A DNA stretch of 64,000 nucleotides from Liriodendron chinense (taxonomy: Eukaryota > Streptophyta > Magnoliopsida > Magnoliales > Magnoliaceae), in contig ML058433.1 in the NCBI GenBank assembly GCA_003013855.2, forward strand, positions 4,401,966 through 4,465,965, in the 5' to 3' direction. Each line of letters starts with the position of its first letter. The first letter of the stretch is position 1. The notes under the pieces were generated by a model. It was not told where the DNA came from. It was given only the letters and a program-made list of their open reading frames with translations, and ran no database searches. Positions 42,921-55,493 of the stretch are shown one piece after another. A program made the translations under genes and the position numbers.

Positions 42921-44055
42921 TGTAACGCCCCGGATTTTTAGTTACTAGCATAAGTTTATCATATTGGTAATTATGTGTGTTTCCCTTAATTAACGCGAAT
43001 TTTAACTTAATTTGTAAATAACTATTTATCTGTAATGAATTTGATATGAGATCTTTTGTAAAATATACTTAGAAACATGCCTAGAACCATGTATAACTCT
43101 TAAATTTCTCAAAATTCTCAGATCAGAAATAATTACAAAAAGGCCACTAGCCTAGACCTTTGATTTCTAGATCACATGGTTCCCATGATCCGTTTGACTT
43201 GAAATTTTATCACATGCCTATATATCATAAATAAACCATACACTTCGAATTTCAGCCTTTAGATCATAGTATAAGTGACCCGATTAGCAAATCAGCCCTT
43301 AACCCTTGATTTTAGTCTCCATCGAGTGAGGAAAGTGGATGGGTAGTCGTAGTTGAATATTTCTCTTCATGTGAGACATGAACCAATAGTGTTATTTGAG
43401 TATCTCACCTTAATAAGCATCTTCCTTAAGCGCGAAGTTATCTTATTTTAAGAAATAATCGAGTTATCAACTCTTTCCAAATCTGGACCTTTCAATTAAC
43501 CCACCATCAATTGCAACTCAAATTTAAAACATATCTTGGCCTCACATGACTATGAGACTTTACAAAATTTGGACCCCGATCTATAATCTTACACTGTCGA
43601 ACCCTAAGGCCAGTACCTTCCTTTATCCGCGACAGATAGAATTTCAGATCTAAACCATTCCCACCATTGATCAACCACAAAAAATTGTCCAATCGTTTGT
43701 TTATCATTACTACATATTTTCCCCAAATTTGGGCCCTGATCATCAAGCGTTGACCGTTAATTGAGATCAAGTCTGTTTTGGCACCTGCCAGGCCATTTTT
43801 CAAGATCGCCCAATCTAGATTTCGGATCACCAAGAAAATTATATATTCCGACTCTACTCTTCATGCCCAACGTAGTGAACAGATTAGAATTCCACAAAGA
43901 TCAACCCTTAACATTTTTTGGTGAAATCCTAGTGTGAGTGGGAGGGTGTCGACGCCCACCCCTTATTATAAGGGATGGTGCGCACGCTCCTTCTCCTAAC
44001 TCACGCCCACTCCCCACACTCCAACCCCTCGCGTCTCCGGCCCTCTAGACGTCCA

Positions 44056-44086
<31 letters not shown>

Positions 44087-45719
44087 TATGCCAAGCTCCT
44101 TCTGCTTCTTCTCATTCTTCTTCTTTTTTGTTCATCCACACGTGTAGTCGTCTCCAACCCTTCCTCATGTCATCGTGGTTCATGTAGAGATCTTCTCCAT
44201 CAATTCTACCTAGGGTTTCATCTAAGGCTAAGGTGAGGATCCCTTAAAGCTTAGTTATTATAATATCGCGTTATTTGTTGATTTCATGCTTAAAATTTAG
44301 GGTATCGTTGGATGATTGTTTGAAAACCATGTTTATTGATTTATCCTTGTGTAAACATGAATTTAGACTGAAATATTTTGATATAATAACGCTAAATTTT
44401 CTGTTTAACCATGAACTATGTTTGAATGTTAGTAAGAGAAATCATGCGTGTAAGTATATTTATGTAAGAACTACGGAGACTATGATTGATTCATGATTAT
44501 TACATGTTCATGATGAATACGATGATTAATGTGTTGTTTGATATGGAATTTTGTGTGTGGATGTTATGTTAATGGAAGCCCTTTGACCCATAATTGATGA
44601 AATCGTATGATGGAAGGAATTGAACCCATGAAGGGTTGTATCTTATATGGTTGGCAAGACTTTGTGTTTATTATGCCAGAAGATCCAAGTGTGGATGTGT
44701 ACCTATAAGTGATCCATGAGAAATTGATGTTGAATGTGTGCCATGTGTAGTGTCATGACTAGGATGTGTACGTCTCTTCATAGTTGACCCCGTTGGAGAG
44801 AAACAGCTATCCTAGGACATGGTGGACCATAGGGAGCGGTAAAGAGTGATAATTGATTGTAAACATTATTAAATTGGCTGGATGCTAAACCTATTTAACT
44901 AAAGGTGAAACTAATCATGCATTCACTGGACCCAACTTGGTGGGTCAGCCCTGCGGGTGTTACGGTGGAAGTCGCTTCTAACCGTACATTAGCTAGTGGA
45001 AGTCATGATAGGAAGTTATCACCTCCATTGGTTGGGTTGGTTGACATGAAGGTGAGGATCTTTCCCACTTCATTGAACTCTGGTGACTAGTGGCTAGCGG
45101 GTGTGTAATAGGGGTGTCTCAACCTTGGGCTTCCCGCATTCGTCTAGTCAAGGTGCCTTAGCCAGAGCATGCATAACATACATCACATTAAATAAAATTT
45201 TCTCATGTATGTTTTGTTTTGAGTATGATTATCATGCTTGCATATTATTGTGTTAATCTTAGAGGGTATCCCCTCACTAAATTGATCACAAGTAACTTAT
45301 TCCCTCCTGGGACGGTGTTTTAAAACACCAACCCAGATATTGCAAGTGACGATCCAGTAGATGAACCTGACTTGCAGGGTGGGGAATATTAAGGTTCGTG
45401 ACAGCAGATGGCAGATGACGAAGCCGGAGCGGCTTGAAGATGACTTTTATTTGTTTTCTTTTCGTTTCCTAGAATAATTTTATTTTTGTATGAATTTGAA
45501 ATAAGTCTTCCATGGGAGACAATATGTTTGAGAACGTAGAATAGAAACACATGGAATAAGAATTTTAGTTTTCATCATTATGCTATGAATGCCATGAATA
45601 TATGAAATGCATGTGAACGAAGGGAATGTGTGAAAATATGTCCTAAACGCATTCAAGTTAACACCTGAAAACTCGACCCATCATGTTGTCCACGAGAGTC
45701 AAAATTTCGTGGCATTACA
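42921..45719 (+). mobile_element. Solo LTR (2.8 kb)
   Basis: Ends TGTAACGCCCCGG and TTTCGTGGCATTACA; flanks ACCCC (42916-42920) and ACTCC (45720-45724) are a TSD with one change. No gag-pol. It is the same family as 23024-25874, in the opposite orientation. A TATA-like TTATTATAAGGG lies at 43962-43973, followed by CT/GA-rich leader DNA, GAGAGAG (44059-44079) and a CTAAGGTGAGGATCC possible donor at 44226. This suggests plus-strand sense. Confidence 0.87.
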
Positions 45720-45724
45720 ACTCC

Positions 45725-45829
45725 ACACGTTGGACATGTGGATGTAAGGAGAAGGGAGAGGAGAAGGATCTCCCTCCTCTACTTCTCTCTCTTTTAAGGT
45801 GACACCCAATGGGGGCTAGGGATGCCTTG

Positions 45830-45873
<44 letters not shown>

Positions 45874-46446
45874 ATTCCTCTGGCATAAGATTTATTTATA
45901 AGGAGTGATGGTTTCAAGTAAAGATACCAGTTATGGTGCTCCACCACCCTACAATCCCTATATGCCTCACTACATCGACTCCTAACTTTAACCATATACC
46001 CAAATTGATCCAATCCCTCCATTGTCCATGGCCATACACCCACGATCTAATTCCCATGCAAACTAAGTAGTGGCCCACAAAATCTTAACTGTCAAAATTA
46101 CCATCAAGTGCAATTAAAACATTTTAATGGATAAAGCAAAAGATCAATGATTGAAAACATTTGTAAAACCTTTCAAGCCCAACAAGAAAACACTTAATGG
46201 ATGGTCTCATCTACTAGGTATAAGCCATAATAACGTTCCTAAGCAACTACTAGATCCCTCATTAGATTATATGAACCTTAACCATATCCTAATGCATATA
46301 CCCAACCACACCCATATATGAACCACTACAATTGGCTTTGTGTGGTGCCCCGAGGCAAAGTACACTGCATTAGGAATTTCAACTCCCCATACATCCACAG
46401 GTCTAAGGATTAGTCAAAGCTAGTACATACCCAAGTCAATCTAGAA
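45725..46446. other. Repeat-like DNA with (CT)n tract
   Basis: Continuation of the duplicated unit, then a CT microsatellite at 45833-45872 and unassigned AT-rich DNA. No gene recognised. Confidence 0.5.
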
Positions 46447-46942
46447 CAAGGTATCCCAAAATGGATATGTATCGGCCGTACCAGAAACAGTCGAGACTGT
46501 TACGCAATATAAGGTAAAAAACGGGATCCCCAAAAAAAATGTGCCGTAACGGTTAGAAAAAGGCTTTTTTTTTTCCTTTTAACTTTGATGTTTTTTTTTT
46601 TTTTTTCACATTTTCTTCTCCAATTTCTTTCCTAATCTATTCTTTTACTAAAACCGACCACTCTTAGTTTATTTTAGAGGATTAAAACCACCAATTTCTA
46701 CAATTTGGATGAATCGAAGCTCCGTGGACCATTTTTCGAAGAAATCCGAAATAGGTATTTATACCTTTTTCTTTCTCTAATCGTTGTTTTTTCACCTTGA
46801 TATGATGTGTTAACCATTGTAAAATATTAAAATGTGCATTTAAAGATTATGCAATTGATTTTTATATTTTTTTTAATTTTGAACTATTTTTGGAATAATA
46901 TTAAAAATTAGAGAAAATTGTTTTTTTTTTCTTTGGTTTAAT

Positions 46943-47830
46943 GGTTGGATAACATGTGTTACTTGTAGTAGAACACAATCATGTGCATTTTACAGATTAT
47001 GCACATGATTTGCTATTTTTTTAATTTTGGATTAGTTTCGGAATAATTTTAAAAATTAGGGAAAATCATTTTTTTTTTAAATTCTGGTTTAAAGGTTGGA
47101 TAACATGTGTTCCTTATAGTAGAACACAATCATGTGCATTTTACAGATTATGCACATAATTTGCTATTTTTTTGTATTTTTTTGAATTTTGAATTATTTT
47201 CGGAATAATTTTAAAAATTAGGGAAAATCATTTTTTTTCAAAATTTTGTTTTTTGGTTAAAAGGTTGGATAACATGTTGCTTATAGTAAAACACAATCAT
47301 ATGTATTTTACAGATTATGCACATGATTTGCTATTTTTTTGTATTTTTTTAATTTCGGATTATTTTCGGAATAATTTTAAAAATTAGGGAAAATCATTTT
47401 TTCAAAATTGTTTTTTTAGTTTAAGGGTTATATAACATGTGTTACTTACAGTAAAACACAATCATGCGCATTTTACAGATTATGCACATGATTTGCTATT
47501 TTTTTGTATTTTTTATAATTTCGGATTATTTTCAGAATAATTTTAAAAATTAGGGATAATCATTTTTCTCAAAAAAAAATTCTTGTTTAAAGATTGGATA
47601 ACGTGTGTTACTTATATTAGAACACAATCATGTGCATTTTACAGATTATGCAAATGATTTGCTAATTGCTTTGTCTTTTTTTTTTTTAATTTCAGATTAA
47701 TTTTGGAATAATTTAAAAACCTAGGAAAAATCTATTTTTTCTGGTTTAATGGTTGGATTACATGTGTTACTTATAGTAGAACAAATCATGCGCATTTTAC
47801 AGATTATGCACATGATTTGCTATTTTTTTA
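46943..47830. repeat. Six-copy 150-180-bp tandem array in hAT leader
   Basis: Copies begin near 46943, 47094, 47273, 47426, 47592 and 47751. Each carries GGTTGGATAACATGTGTTAC, AATCATGTGCATTTTACAGA, TTATGCACATGATTTGCTA, a T-rich stretch and GGAATAATTTTAAAAATTAG. A weaker copy precedes at about 46798. Length changes are mostly in T runs. It is non-coding and could hold transposase-binding or promoter elements, but that is a guess. Confidence 0.9.
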
Positions 47831-48050
47831 TTTGATTATATTTACAGATTAATGACTACTATTTGTTTATATTTTTATTTTTTTTTTACAGGCTTTGCCG
47901 TTTTGGAACTTCGTAGCCATAGCCCGTAGAGTTTAGCATTTGAAGTTAGTACTTAATTTCATTAGCTGTATTTAATATTTACAATTACATTTATAAGTTT
48001 CAAAATCTAAGTAATTCACTCTCAGACTCAGTACCATCTCTAATTAAAAA

Positions 48051-48590
48051 ATGTCTGGGTCTGGCCATCAAGGAACTGGAAGTGGAACTGTAATTGAGGA
48101 TATTGGATGGCAACATTGTCAGAGGGTAGGTGGTGGAAGGCACCAAATAAAATGCAACTATTCTGATAGAGTAATAAGTGGTGGAATTACGCAACTTAAA
48201 CAATATTTGGCACATCGAAAGGGTCAAGTTGTGAGATGCACTAGAGTTCCCAAAGAGATAATGACCATGATGCAAGCCAATTTAGATGAGTCGAAGAGGA
48301 AACGAGTTGCTGCGCAGAAAAAGAAAGATGATATCTTGGATGCGGCCCGACAGGAGGTATTTGGTTCGGAATATATGGGCGTTCGTGATGAAGATATTAT
48401 TGATTCTGAGGAAGATTCTGATCGAGAAATGACTATAGTTAGGAGAGAAAGCGTGGCTATGCTCGTGAAGAGGAAGAACGTCGACGCATGTTTGGTTCAA
48501 GTGCGAGTGGGAATGGGAGTGGCTAGGGGAGTACAACTGCAACCCTAATGGGAAGTGTAACTGGGGTTGGAGGGGGTAGGTTAGGTGGAT
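48051..48590 (+). pseudogene. hAT transposase: BED zinc finger part
   Basis: The open block starts MSGSGHQGTGSG, then GWQHCQRVGGGRHQIKCNYS and GGITQLKQYLAHRKGQVVRC. These carry the Cys/His spacing and GGI..LK.HLA wording of BED fingers in plant hAT proteins, which bind element ends. It continues through an acidic stretch (EDIIDSEEDSDREM), then shifts frame near 48455 and ends at 48548. The ATG lies about 170 bases after an AG-rich possible intron end. Confidence 0.82.
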
Positions 48591-49450
48591 TAAGACATGT
48601 TTAGCAACCAGCGGAAGACATCTTCACGTGCAGCTCTTATAGATCTAGTTGTGGAAGAAGTAGATGTGCCTAGGAGACCCTCTATTGATCCGATCCTCTT
48701 TAGAAAAGAATCGAGTAAACAAAAGAAAAAAAAAATGTGGAGTATAACTTATATTGAGAAACTGGGTAGGGCAACAGCAAAGTTATTTATACATGCCAAC
48801 ATACCCCCTAATGCGGCCAATTCTCCATATTGGCAGGTGGTAACTGATGCAGCAGCAAAAGTAGGCGAAGGAATTAAAGCTCCCACAACCAAAGAGATTA
48901 GGGGAAAATGGACAGACACAGAGTATGCGGATACAAAGGCATACGAAAGTACCTTTAAACCCATATGGCAAGCCAGAGGATGCACGATCATGTGTCATGG
49001 TTGGACTGGCCCAACAAGACGCAGCATGATCAACTTCATGGTGTATTGCCACTTGGGAACAGTGTACCACAAGTCAATTGATGCCTCAGATGAAATAAAA
49101 AATGCTAACTATATTTTTAGCCTGATATATAAAATAGTGGATGAGATTGGGGAGGAGAATGTGGTGCAGATTGTGACGGATAATAAAGCAACATCTACAG
49201 GAAATATGTTGATGTTAAAGAGACCACATATATTTTAGTCACAGTGTGCTGTACATTGTATTGATCTTATATTCGAAGATAATGGAAAGAGAAAGAATGT
49301 CAAAGAAATGGTTGAAATAGCAAAAGAAGTGATAACATTTATTTACAATCATAATCACGTAGTCGCAATAATGAGAAGTTCATGAAGGGACGAGAGTTGC
49401 TTAGGCTAGCGGCGACTAGATTTGCAACTAACTTTATAGCTTTATAGAAT
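48591..49450 (+). pseudogene. hAT transposase: DUF659 catalytic part
   Basis: The block at 48597-49238 contains LFIHANIPPNAANSPYWQVV, GCTIMCHGWTGPTRRSMINF, GTVYHKSIDASDEIKNANYI and ENVVQIVTDNKATSTGNMLM. It is stopped by TAG after RPHIF, with SQCAVHCIDLIFED in the same frame beyond. The usual SDGWTD box reads CHGWTG, so a conserved acidic residue is replaced by His. VTDN is intact. Damage at the box and the stop indicate a dead enzyme. Confidence 0.85.
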
Positions 49451-50703
49451 TTGTATCAGCATAGGGGAGAGTTGAATGAAATGTCTGCTTCCCAACAATG
49501 GCTCAACACAAAACATGGAAAAAAGACATCAAGGACGCCGGTTGATGTTATAAACACCATAAGAGACAACAAATATTGGAAGAAGGTTAAGAAGATTTTA
49601 AAGATGATGGAACCACTAATGAGGGTACTTCGTCTTGTTGAAACCAATGAAGCACCTACGATGGGCTTCCTCTACGATGCCATGGATAAGGCGAAGTTGG
49701 CAATTCAACGTGATTGTTCAAGCTAGTAATCTTACTGGAACTTGATCGATAAAAGATGGACAAAGCAGCTCCACCACGATATTCATGCAACAGGTTATTA
49801 CCTAAATCCTAGGTATAGATATGCCCAATCATTCGTTGCGGATGATGAGGTTCGTATTGGATTAAAGAATGTGATAAAGAGATTAAAGCCTGACTTAGAT
49901 GCACAAATAAGGGCTTTGAATGAATTAGATATATTTGGAAGTCGCCGGGGTAGCTTTGTAGAAGCTCTTGCACAACATGCAGTATCTAGGTTACAGCCCG
50001 CCGAATGGTGGATAAATTTCGGAGAGACTGCACTGGCTCTCCAAAAAATTGCAGTGAGGATTTTGAGCCAAACAACGTCTTCCTCTAGTTGCGAAAGAAA
50101 TTGGAGTTGTTTTGCACTTATTCATATGAAAAATAGAAATAGATTGCAGACTAGGACGTTAGATAGACTTGTTTTTATGCATTACAATATGAGGCTAAGA
50201 ATGCGCATGCATCATAGAAGGCTTAGCGCCGACAGTGCCGGTGATGTGGATTATTGTCCAATAAACTTGGACAATATTTATGATCAGGAAGACCCACTTC
50301 TACCTTGGTTGGAAGCAAGGGAAAAAGAAATAAAAGAGGACAGTGAAGACATAGAAGTTGAAGACTAAAAAATACGCAGGCGCAACAAGAGATTCGTACA
50401 TTTGTGTTGGACCCAGAAAGGGGGGCGGATTTCATGCAAAGTCAGCAGAAGAGTGCGAGCTCTAGCAATATTGAAACAGATGATGATGATGATGCACCTA
50501 ATGTTGGTCCCACTTCTGGCATTGCTCAACCCACAAGGGCCACTGATACCACCATACAACCGTCTACGAATCGCGAGGCTGATGAGCATCGACGAAGTAG
50601 GCGGGGCCGGGATCGGGGTCGAACTTATGAGTGTACTGAGTCACGATACAGCCAGAAGGAGGAGCCTAGCTCCAGTAGTGCACCTATAGGTACTGCACCG
50701 TGA
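49451..50703 (+). pseudogene. hAT transposase: C-terminal dimerisation part and tail
   Basis: Block 49451-49726 gives SASQQWLNTKHGKK and MMEPLMRVLRLVETNEAPTM. After a stop and frame change, 49742-50368 gives MIDKRWTKQLHHDIHATGYY and the hAT-C signature SQTTSSSSCERNWSCFALIH then KNRNRLQTRTLDRLVFMHYN. A further block (50404-50703) is acidic and Arg/Ser-rich, followed by a YGYDPRNYGYSYSQ-like tail. The hAT-C domain mediates dimerisation in the family. At least two breaks separate the parts. Confidence 0.87.
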
Positions 50704-51854
50704 TAGACACCGACAAATCTGGAACATCAGCATGTGTACGGCTATGATCCGAGGAATTATGGGTATTCTTACAGCCAATGGGATTATGGGGAACCTGTTC
50801 CGCCATGAAACTGTTCCGCCACTTTCATGTTGGAGTAGTCCTCCTCACGCTGATTCACATCTACCATATGAACCAAATCCAAGTTATTCATCTCAATCTC
50901 AACAGCCGGAATACAAGTACCAATATGGGCACAGCTATTCGACGAGCACTAGTGAATATCCTTACTCGGGGTTAGTCATCATCCGGTTTCATTGACTTGA
51001 TTTTTCCCTTCAGCACTGGATATTCTGGATATGCAATAGTTATTTCACAACCACAACAACCCGATGATAATGACGAGGACGTGAAGGTTGAGCAACCACA
51101 ACAAAGCATATTTTCATTTTGGTGGTGAGTTCGGTTTGGTGAGTGGTGAGTCTTTTCCATTACCCGCACGGTCACACATTCACCAAGAAAACACACACTT
51201 TACATTGTTGAACTTGTGTTTAAAATAACTCCTCAGACAAGTGACAACCAGTCAAGTAATCTTTAATCAACGTGCTTGCAGGGGAGTATATCAGGTACCA
51301 CTAATTTTTTTTTTCTACTTTAGAATGACAAATTGGCAGGACAAGAATCATAGATTCAAGATAGGAGAAGTCTTATACATTATTTTTTGCAAGTCCTCAC
51401 TCCCCAATCCTCATTCTTCAATCTTCACTTCTCAAGTATGTAAATAATATAAAGTAAATTATAAAAAATAATAGCACATGTGAAAATTGAAATACTTTGA
51501 TGTTACATTTATTCTAATTACCTATTATTGGTATTAGACAATTAGAAATTTGAATTTATAAGTTTTGCAGTTAATTCCAGGTTGTCAGCTTCATAAATTT
51601 ATCAGACAGCCTGATACAACTTTTTCACCAAAGAGTGGACCGCTTCACCAACATAAATATGTTCAAAATTATAAATGAATGCATATTTGGGATGTTTGGA
51701 ATTTTCTGGATTTAATCAACATTTTTTAATAATTTTTTGGCCAAAAAAAAAAAAAATCAACCGTTACGGGGGGCGTATTGGCCGATACAGGCCATATCCG
51801 TATCGGTAATGGTGGGCACCGTTACGCCCACCGATACTGCTACGGGACACCTTG
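50704..51854. other. hAT 3' untranslated region and right end
   Basis: Low-coding DNA from the transposase tail to the right terminal repeat. The last ~300 bp (TTTGAATTTATAAGTTTTGC, CACCAAAGAGT, AAATGAATGCATATTTGGGA) are the part shared with the derivative copies. A GT-rich stretch at 51118-51165 has no assigned role. Confidence 0.7.
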
Positions 51855-51862
51855 ATCTATAC

Positions 51863-53084
51863 CAAGCATGATCGGCCTCTAGATTCAAAGGCTTGAACTG
51901 ATCCTCTAATGCAAGCATCCAATGGGTCTAATAATAAGATCCCATATCTACAAACAACTCACACTCCCATATAGGACTGGGCAAAGGCACCAGCTCACCA
52001 TCGAGCCTGATTGTGAAGCCTTTCAATCCGACTCGTCATTAGTCCCCTCATACAAATTGACCACATAAGAATAACCATAAGTTCATCTTAAAACCAGCTA
52101 GGTGGTCATCGAATAAAAGAGTACTGAGATCCATGGAACACAACTCTCCCTTGGCCAGTAGCCGTTGTGCTTAAATTCAAGTTCCCAACAGTAACAGAGG
52201 AATTTCTCTCCTTTAACTCATGTTCTAATGTATGTTTTATGTAAGTCCACAAATTAATTATGACAACAATAACACGTCCTAACAGGACCCATAGTCATCA
52301 AGATCTAGAATCAAGATCATCAATATCATGGTCAAAATACACATTGTCAATGGATAAAGTTCATATTGGTTTTCCAGGGCACATAACCCTAACAGGGTGG
52401 CAATGGGTCAGGCTGCTTGACCCGACCCTATTAGGCTAGGGCTTGGACCCCTAAACTTGGCCCAAGGATTGGACTTGGGCCTAAAATCTAGGCCCGATGC
52501 TTGATTCATGCTAGTCCAGAGCCAATAATGAAAGGCCCAATGCTTGATTCATGTCAGTCCAAGACCAATAATGAAAGGCCTGGCCCATTGGCCCGATCCA
52601 ATCATTGAGCACGCCACCATCTACAATGGTTTAAAGACACTTACTAATTGTTCCCAATTGACATATACGTGTAGCTTAAAGACAATCGTTGGATCCCAAG
52701 TCATGTTTCAACGAACCAAACCGTTTATATGTTGAAGGTATTGTGAATGGAGGATATCCCAAAAAATTCTTATAGTAGACCTATTTCAAAAACTTAATCA
52801 CTTTAACTCTTTTCCTTACCGAGCAAGCCCTAGTTCGACAATAGTGCCAAGCATCCTATTGCAGACAATTCTGGCAGTTTATGATCTATAATTCCTTGTA
52901 AAGGCACATCTAAAATTCCCCTATGTAATGGACAATCTCCTTTTATTTTTCAAGAGGTTAATTTCATATTCCTTCTTGAAACATTCTTCCTGCATGTTAT
53001 TCCCATACATTGGGAAGTATGTGTGCATGAGTGCATGTGTATGTTATATTATGTAGTCCTATAGAGGATGTGAGACTCGTGTTC
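51863..53084. other. Unassigned repeat-like DNA
   Basis: No gene recognised. GGCCCGACCC/TTGGCCC-rich sequence at 52396-52616 resembles the hAT element at 14587, with a weak GGTGGC end, but no TSD. The rest is AT-rich with words shared with 41.8-42.3 kb. Confidence 0.4.
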
Positions 53085-53313
53085 TGAAGGAACCTTCCGT
53101 ATGCATGTTTTCCTGGATCGATCGGATTGTCGATCACCGATCGTGCCCCTATTTTTGTACCACAACAATCCGAGACATATACTCTAAAGCCGCACAAGCA
53201 CTGCGGCTCTAACGCCGTGCAGCATGCCCCATTTTGATACCTGGTTTGAGAGATATGCGCATGTGTGTAAATGGAGACGGGCGTGCATTTCGATGCATGT
53301 ACGCGTGTGCTCA
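53085..53313 (+). repeat. LTR fragment related to 54964 LTR start
   Basis: CCTTCCGTA, CAA(C/T)AATCCGAGACATATAC, CTCTAACGCCGTGCAGCATG and TTTTGATACCTGGTTTGAGA match in order the first ~220 bp of the 54964-61711 element, at roughly three-quarters identity by eye. It lies to the left of the gag remnant and has no second end. Confidence 0.65.
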
Positions 53314-53321
53314 CCTATCAC
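53314..53321. other. Target-site duplication CCTATCAC, left copy
   Basis: Perfect 8-bp match to 54923-54930, flanking CAGTG...CACTG termini. Confidence 0.93.
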
Positions 53322-53692
53322 CAGTGTTTGAAATATTGGTATCGTGTTATGTATCGCACCCTTGGGATACAAACATGTATCAGTTATCGCATGGGATATA
53401 TTGGTTGTATCCTATGTTGTCAACATCGTACGATTTACGATATGAATCGTACGATTCATATCATATCGTACACCCAAATCGTAAATCTCAAATAATCGTA
53501 CGATAATCGTATGAATCGTATCGTATCGTATGAATTCTAAGATAATCGTAGACTGTAAATGGGCTCAAAAAAACTTTAAAAATCAAAATTTTATTAATTT
53601 TTATTCAATTTTTTTTCTTTCTCTTTGTACCCTTTTGCTCATAAAATTTGAAAAAGTCTCTCCCCTATTGAAAATATCCTTATTTTTTTTCT

Positions 53693-53732
<40 letters not shown>

Positions 53733-54922
53733 TTTGGGGATTTAGATATTCAAAAATCCAAAAAAAAAAAAATCAAGGTATCTTTTTATTAACAATGGAA
53801 TCGAATGCCATTTTTTCTAACATGATTCTACGCAAGAAAGGTACAAAAGAACAAATTTTTTTGAAAAACAACAAAAGAAAACAAAGGGAAAAGACAAGAA
53901 TCCTTTACTATAATGACATGTATGCCAATTGCCATATACATTGTCTCAGTTGATAACATCATGACATGAATTACTTTTTTGGTACATGTTGATGGTAAAT
54001 GGATGATTGATGAGTTTTTAATCTTTTTCGATTTACTTATATCTTTTCATACATCATACATCATACATTATAATTTTGTTCACTAGATTAATGTCATGGT
54101 TAAATTGTGTTTTTAGCATATTCATGAGAAAATGGATGATTGGTATATTTTGTAATTTTTCTTATCTATATATAATTGTTTTGTATTTTTTATGACATTT
54201 TTATGAAAATCTGAAAAAATCTTATGATTTACGATACGATACGATTCAGACAAGAAAACGATTTACGATATGATTTACAATTTGATAACATTTGTTGTAT
54301 AATTTAATGTATCGCTGTTGTTGGAAACATGGGGAAACATTGGGAAATTGGTCGAATTTTTCAATGAAACTTCAGTGATTATTAAAAAAGAAATCAATAC
54401 ACACTCAAAAATCGAAACATTACAAAAAACAAGTGCACATAATAGGTTTTCTATGTATGGGGTCTTAATTTATGCACTGTCTAACTTAATTGCTACAAGT
54501 ATATTAAAAGTCTATTCATATAATTTATAAATGTAAGAAGACGTGTGGAAACACAAGCAATACATTCAAAAGCAAAAGAAGAATCACTAGATCATATTAC
54601 ATACACGTTTGATTTTATGTTTGGACACAAAGATGCCAACTGATTTCCAAGAAATTGGAAAATTTGCCAATTTTCCGCAACTTGGCCCATCTCCTCCAAA
54701 TCTCGAAATTGAAGCTCCCAATTCATGATTTTTTATACAAATTTGTAATAAATTGATACTGATTTAACATGATTTACAGAAAAAAGGATCAAAAATCGAA
54801 AATGCTCACTGGATCAAACATGTGGGATATATCGCACTACTTGTGTGTTTCGTATCGCACAGGTGGGATACAAGATATATCGTGGGATATATCGGCCGAT
54901 ATCGTTGATACTTAAAACACTG
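53322..54922. mobile_element. hAT element/MITE with nested hAT
   Basis: The left end CAGTGTTTGAAATATTGGTAT mirrors the right end TGATACTTAAAACACTG, with a perfect 8-bp duplication. There is no transposase. The interior contains a second hAT-like insertion at 53411-54292. The termini match those at 60078-60910. Confidence 0.88.
53411..54292. mobile_element. Nested hAT-like element with TCGTACGAT palindromes
   Basis: TGTTGTCAACATCGTACGAT near the left and ATATGATTTACAATTTGATAACA at the right are imperfect inverted repeats. Flanks GGTTGTAT and TGTTGTAT agree at 7 of 8 bases. Repeated TCGTACGAT, ATCGTATCGTATG words fill the left 150 bp. A (GA)n tract is at 53697-53728. The boundaries may be off by a few bases. 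Confidence 0.5.
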
Positions 54923-54930
54923 CCTATCAC

Positions 54931-54963
54931 GAGGGCCTTATTTCACATTTTGGAGGGACAATC
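54931..54963 (-). pseudogene. 33-bp gag remnant (second half of zinc knuckle)
   Basis: With the TSDs included, the minus strand reads DCPSKM*NKALVIG. This continues the knuckle C.NC.....FAYD at 61712-61800 and matches QCPTKHRGKALIVG in the other chromovirus. The two flanking insertions have left only this scrap between them. Confidence 0.8.
54959..54963. other. Target-site duplication CAATC, left copy
   Basis: Perfect match to 61712-61716, flanking TGTAACACCC...GGGGCGTGACA. Confidence 0.93.
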
Positions 54964-55199
54964 TGTAACACCCGTACCATAATTAGCCTTCCGTACACCT
55001 CGCTTCCGAACTCGGCATACTCGGAACAGTACAAACCGGCGAGTTTCGATCAGGCACCCTATTTTAGTACTGCAACGACCCGAGACTTGTACCCCGGAGA
55101 CCGCACGGACGTCACGACTCCAACGCCGCGCGGCACGCTCCGTTTCGATACCTAGTTTAAAAGATACATACATGTGCGCAAATCAAGGCGGGCCACGCT

Positions 55200-55453
55200 A
55201 CATATGCATGGTGTGGGCCCCACTTGCACAAATCCCAAGGTTGTCCCATCAATCAATCAAACATCCCATCAATCAATCAAGTGTCTCATCAAGTACATCC
55301 ATCTCTCTCCTCACAAGTCAACTAAGCCCATACCTAAGCCATTCACTCTCATAAATGCCCCATCCCCTTGCTATCATCATTCCCTTTCCAAATACCATTT
55401 ATGTCCCAAAGTCCCTACACAACAAAGGGGCCATATGTAGCCACCTCCATTTG

Positions 55454-55493
<40 letters not shown>

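Larger units (their letters stand above)
46447..51854 (+). mobile_element. Autonomous-type hAT transposon, decayed
   Basis: Termini CAAGGTATCCC and GGGACACCTTG form an inverted repeat with one mismatch, and subterminal TAACGG/TATCGGCC words are shared. The flanks ATCTAGAA and ATCTATAC match at 5 of 8 bases, an eroded TSD. Inside are a leader with a six-copy tandem array and a three-part hAT transposase (48051-50703). The right-hand 300 bp reappear almost unchanged in the 59168-61392 element and, in reverse, at 40725-41110. Stops and frameshifts in the transposase imply it is no longer autonomous. Confidence 0.88.

Noticed and set aside
52396..52616. Second copy of the CCCGACCC hAT element
   Set aside because: Composition is similar but no matched termini or 8-bp duplication could be shown.
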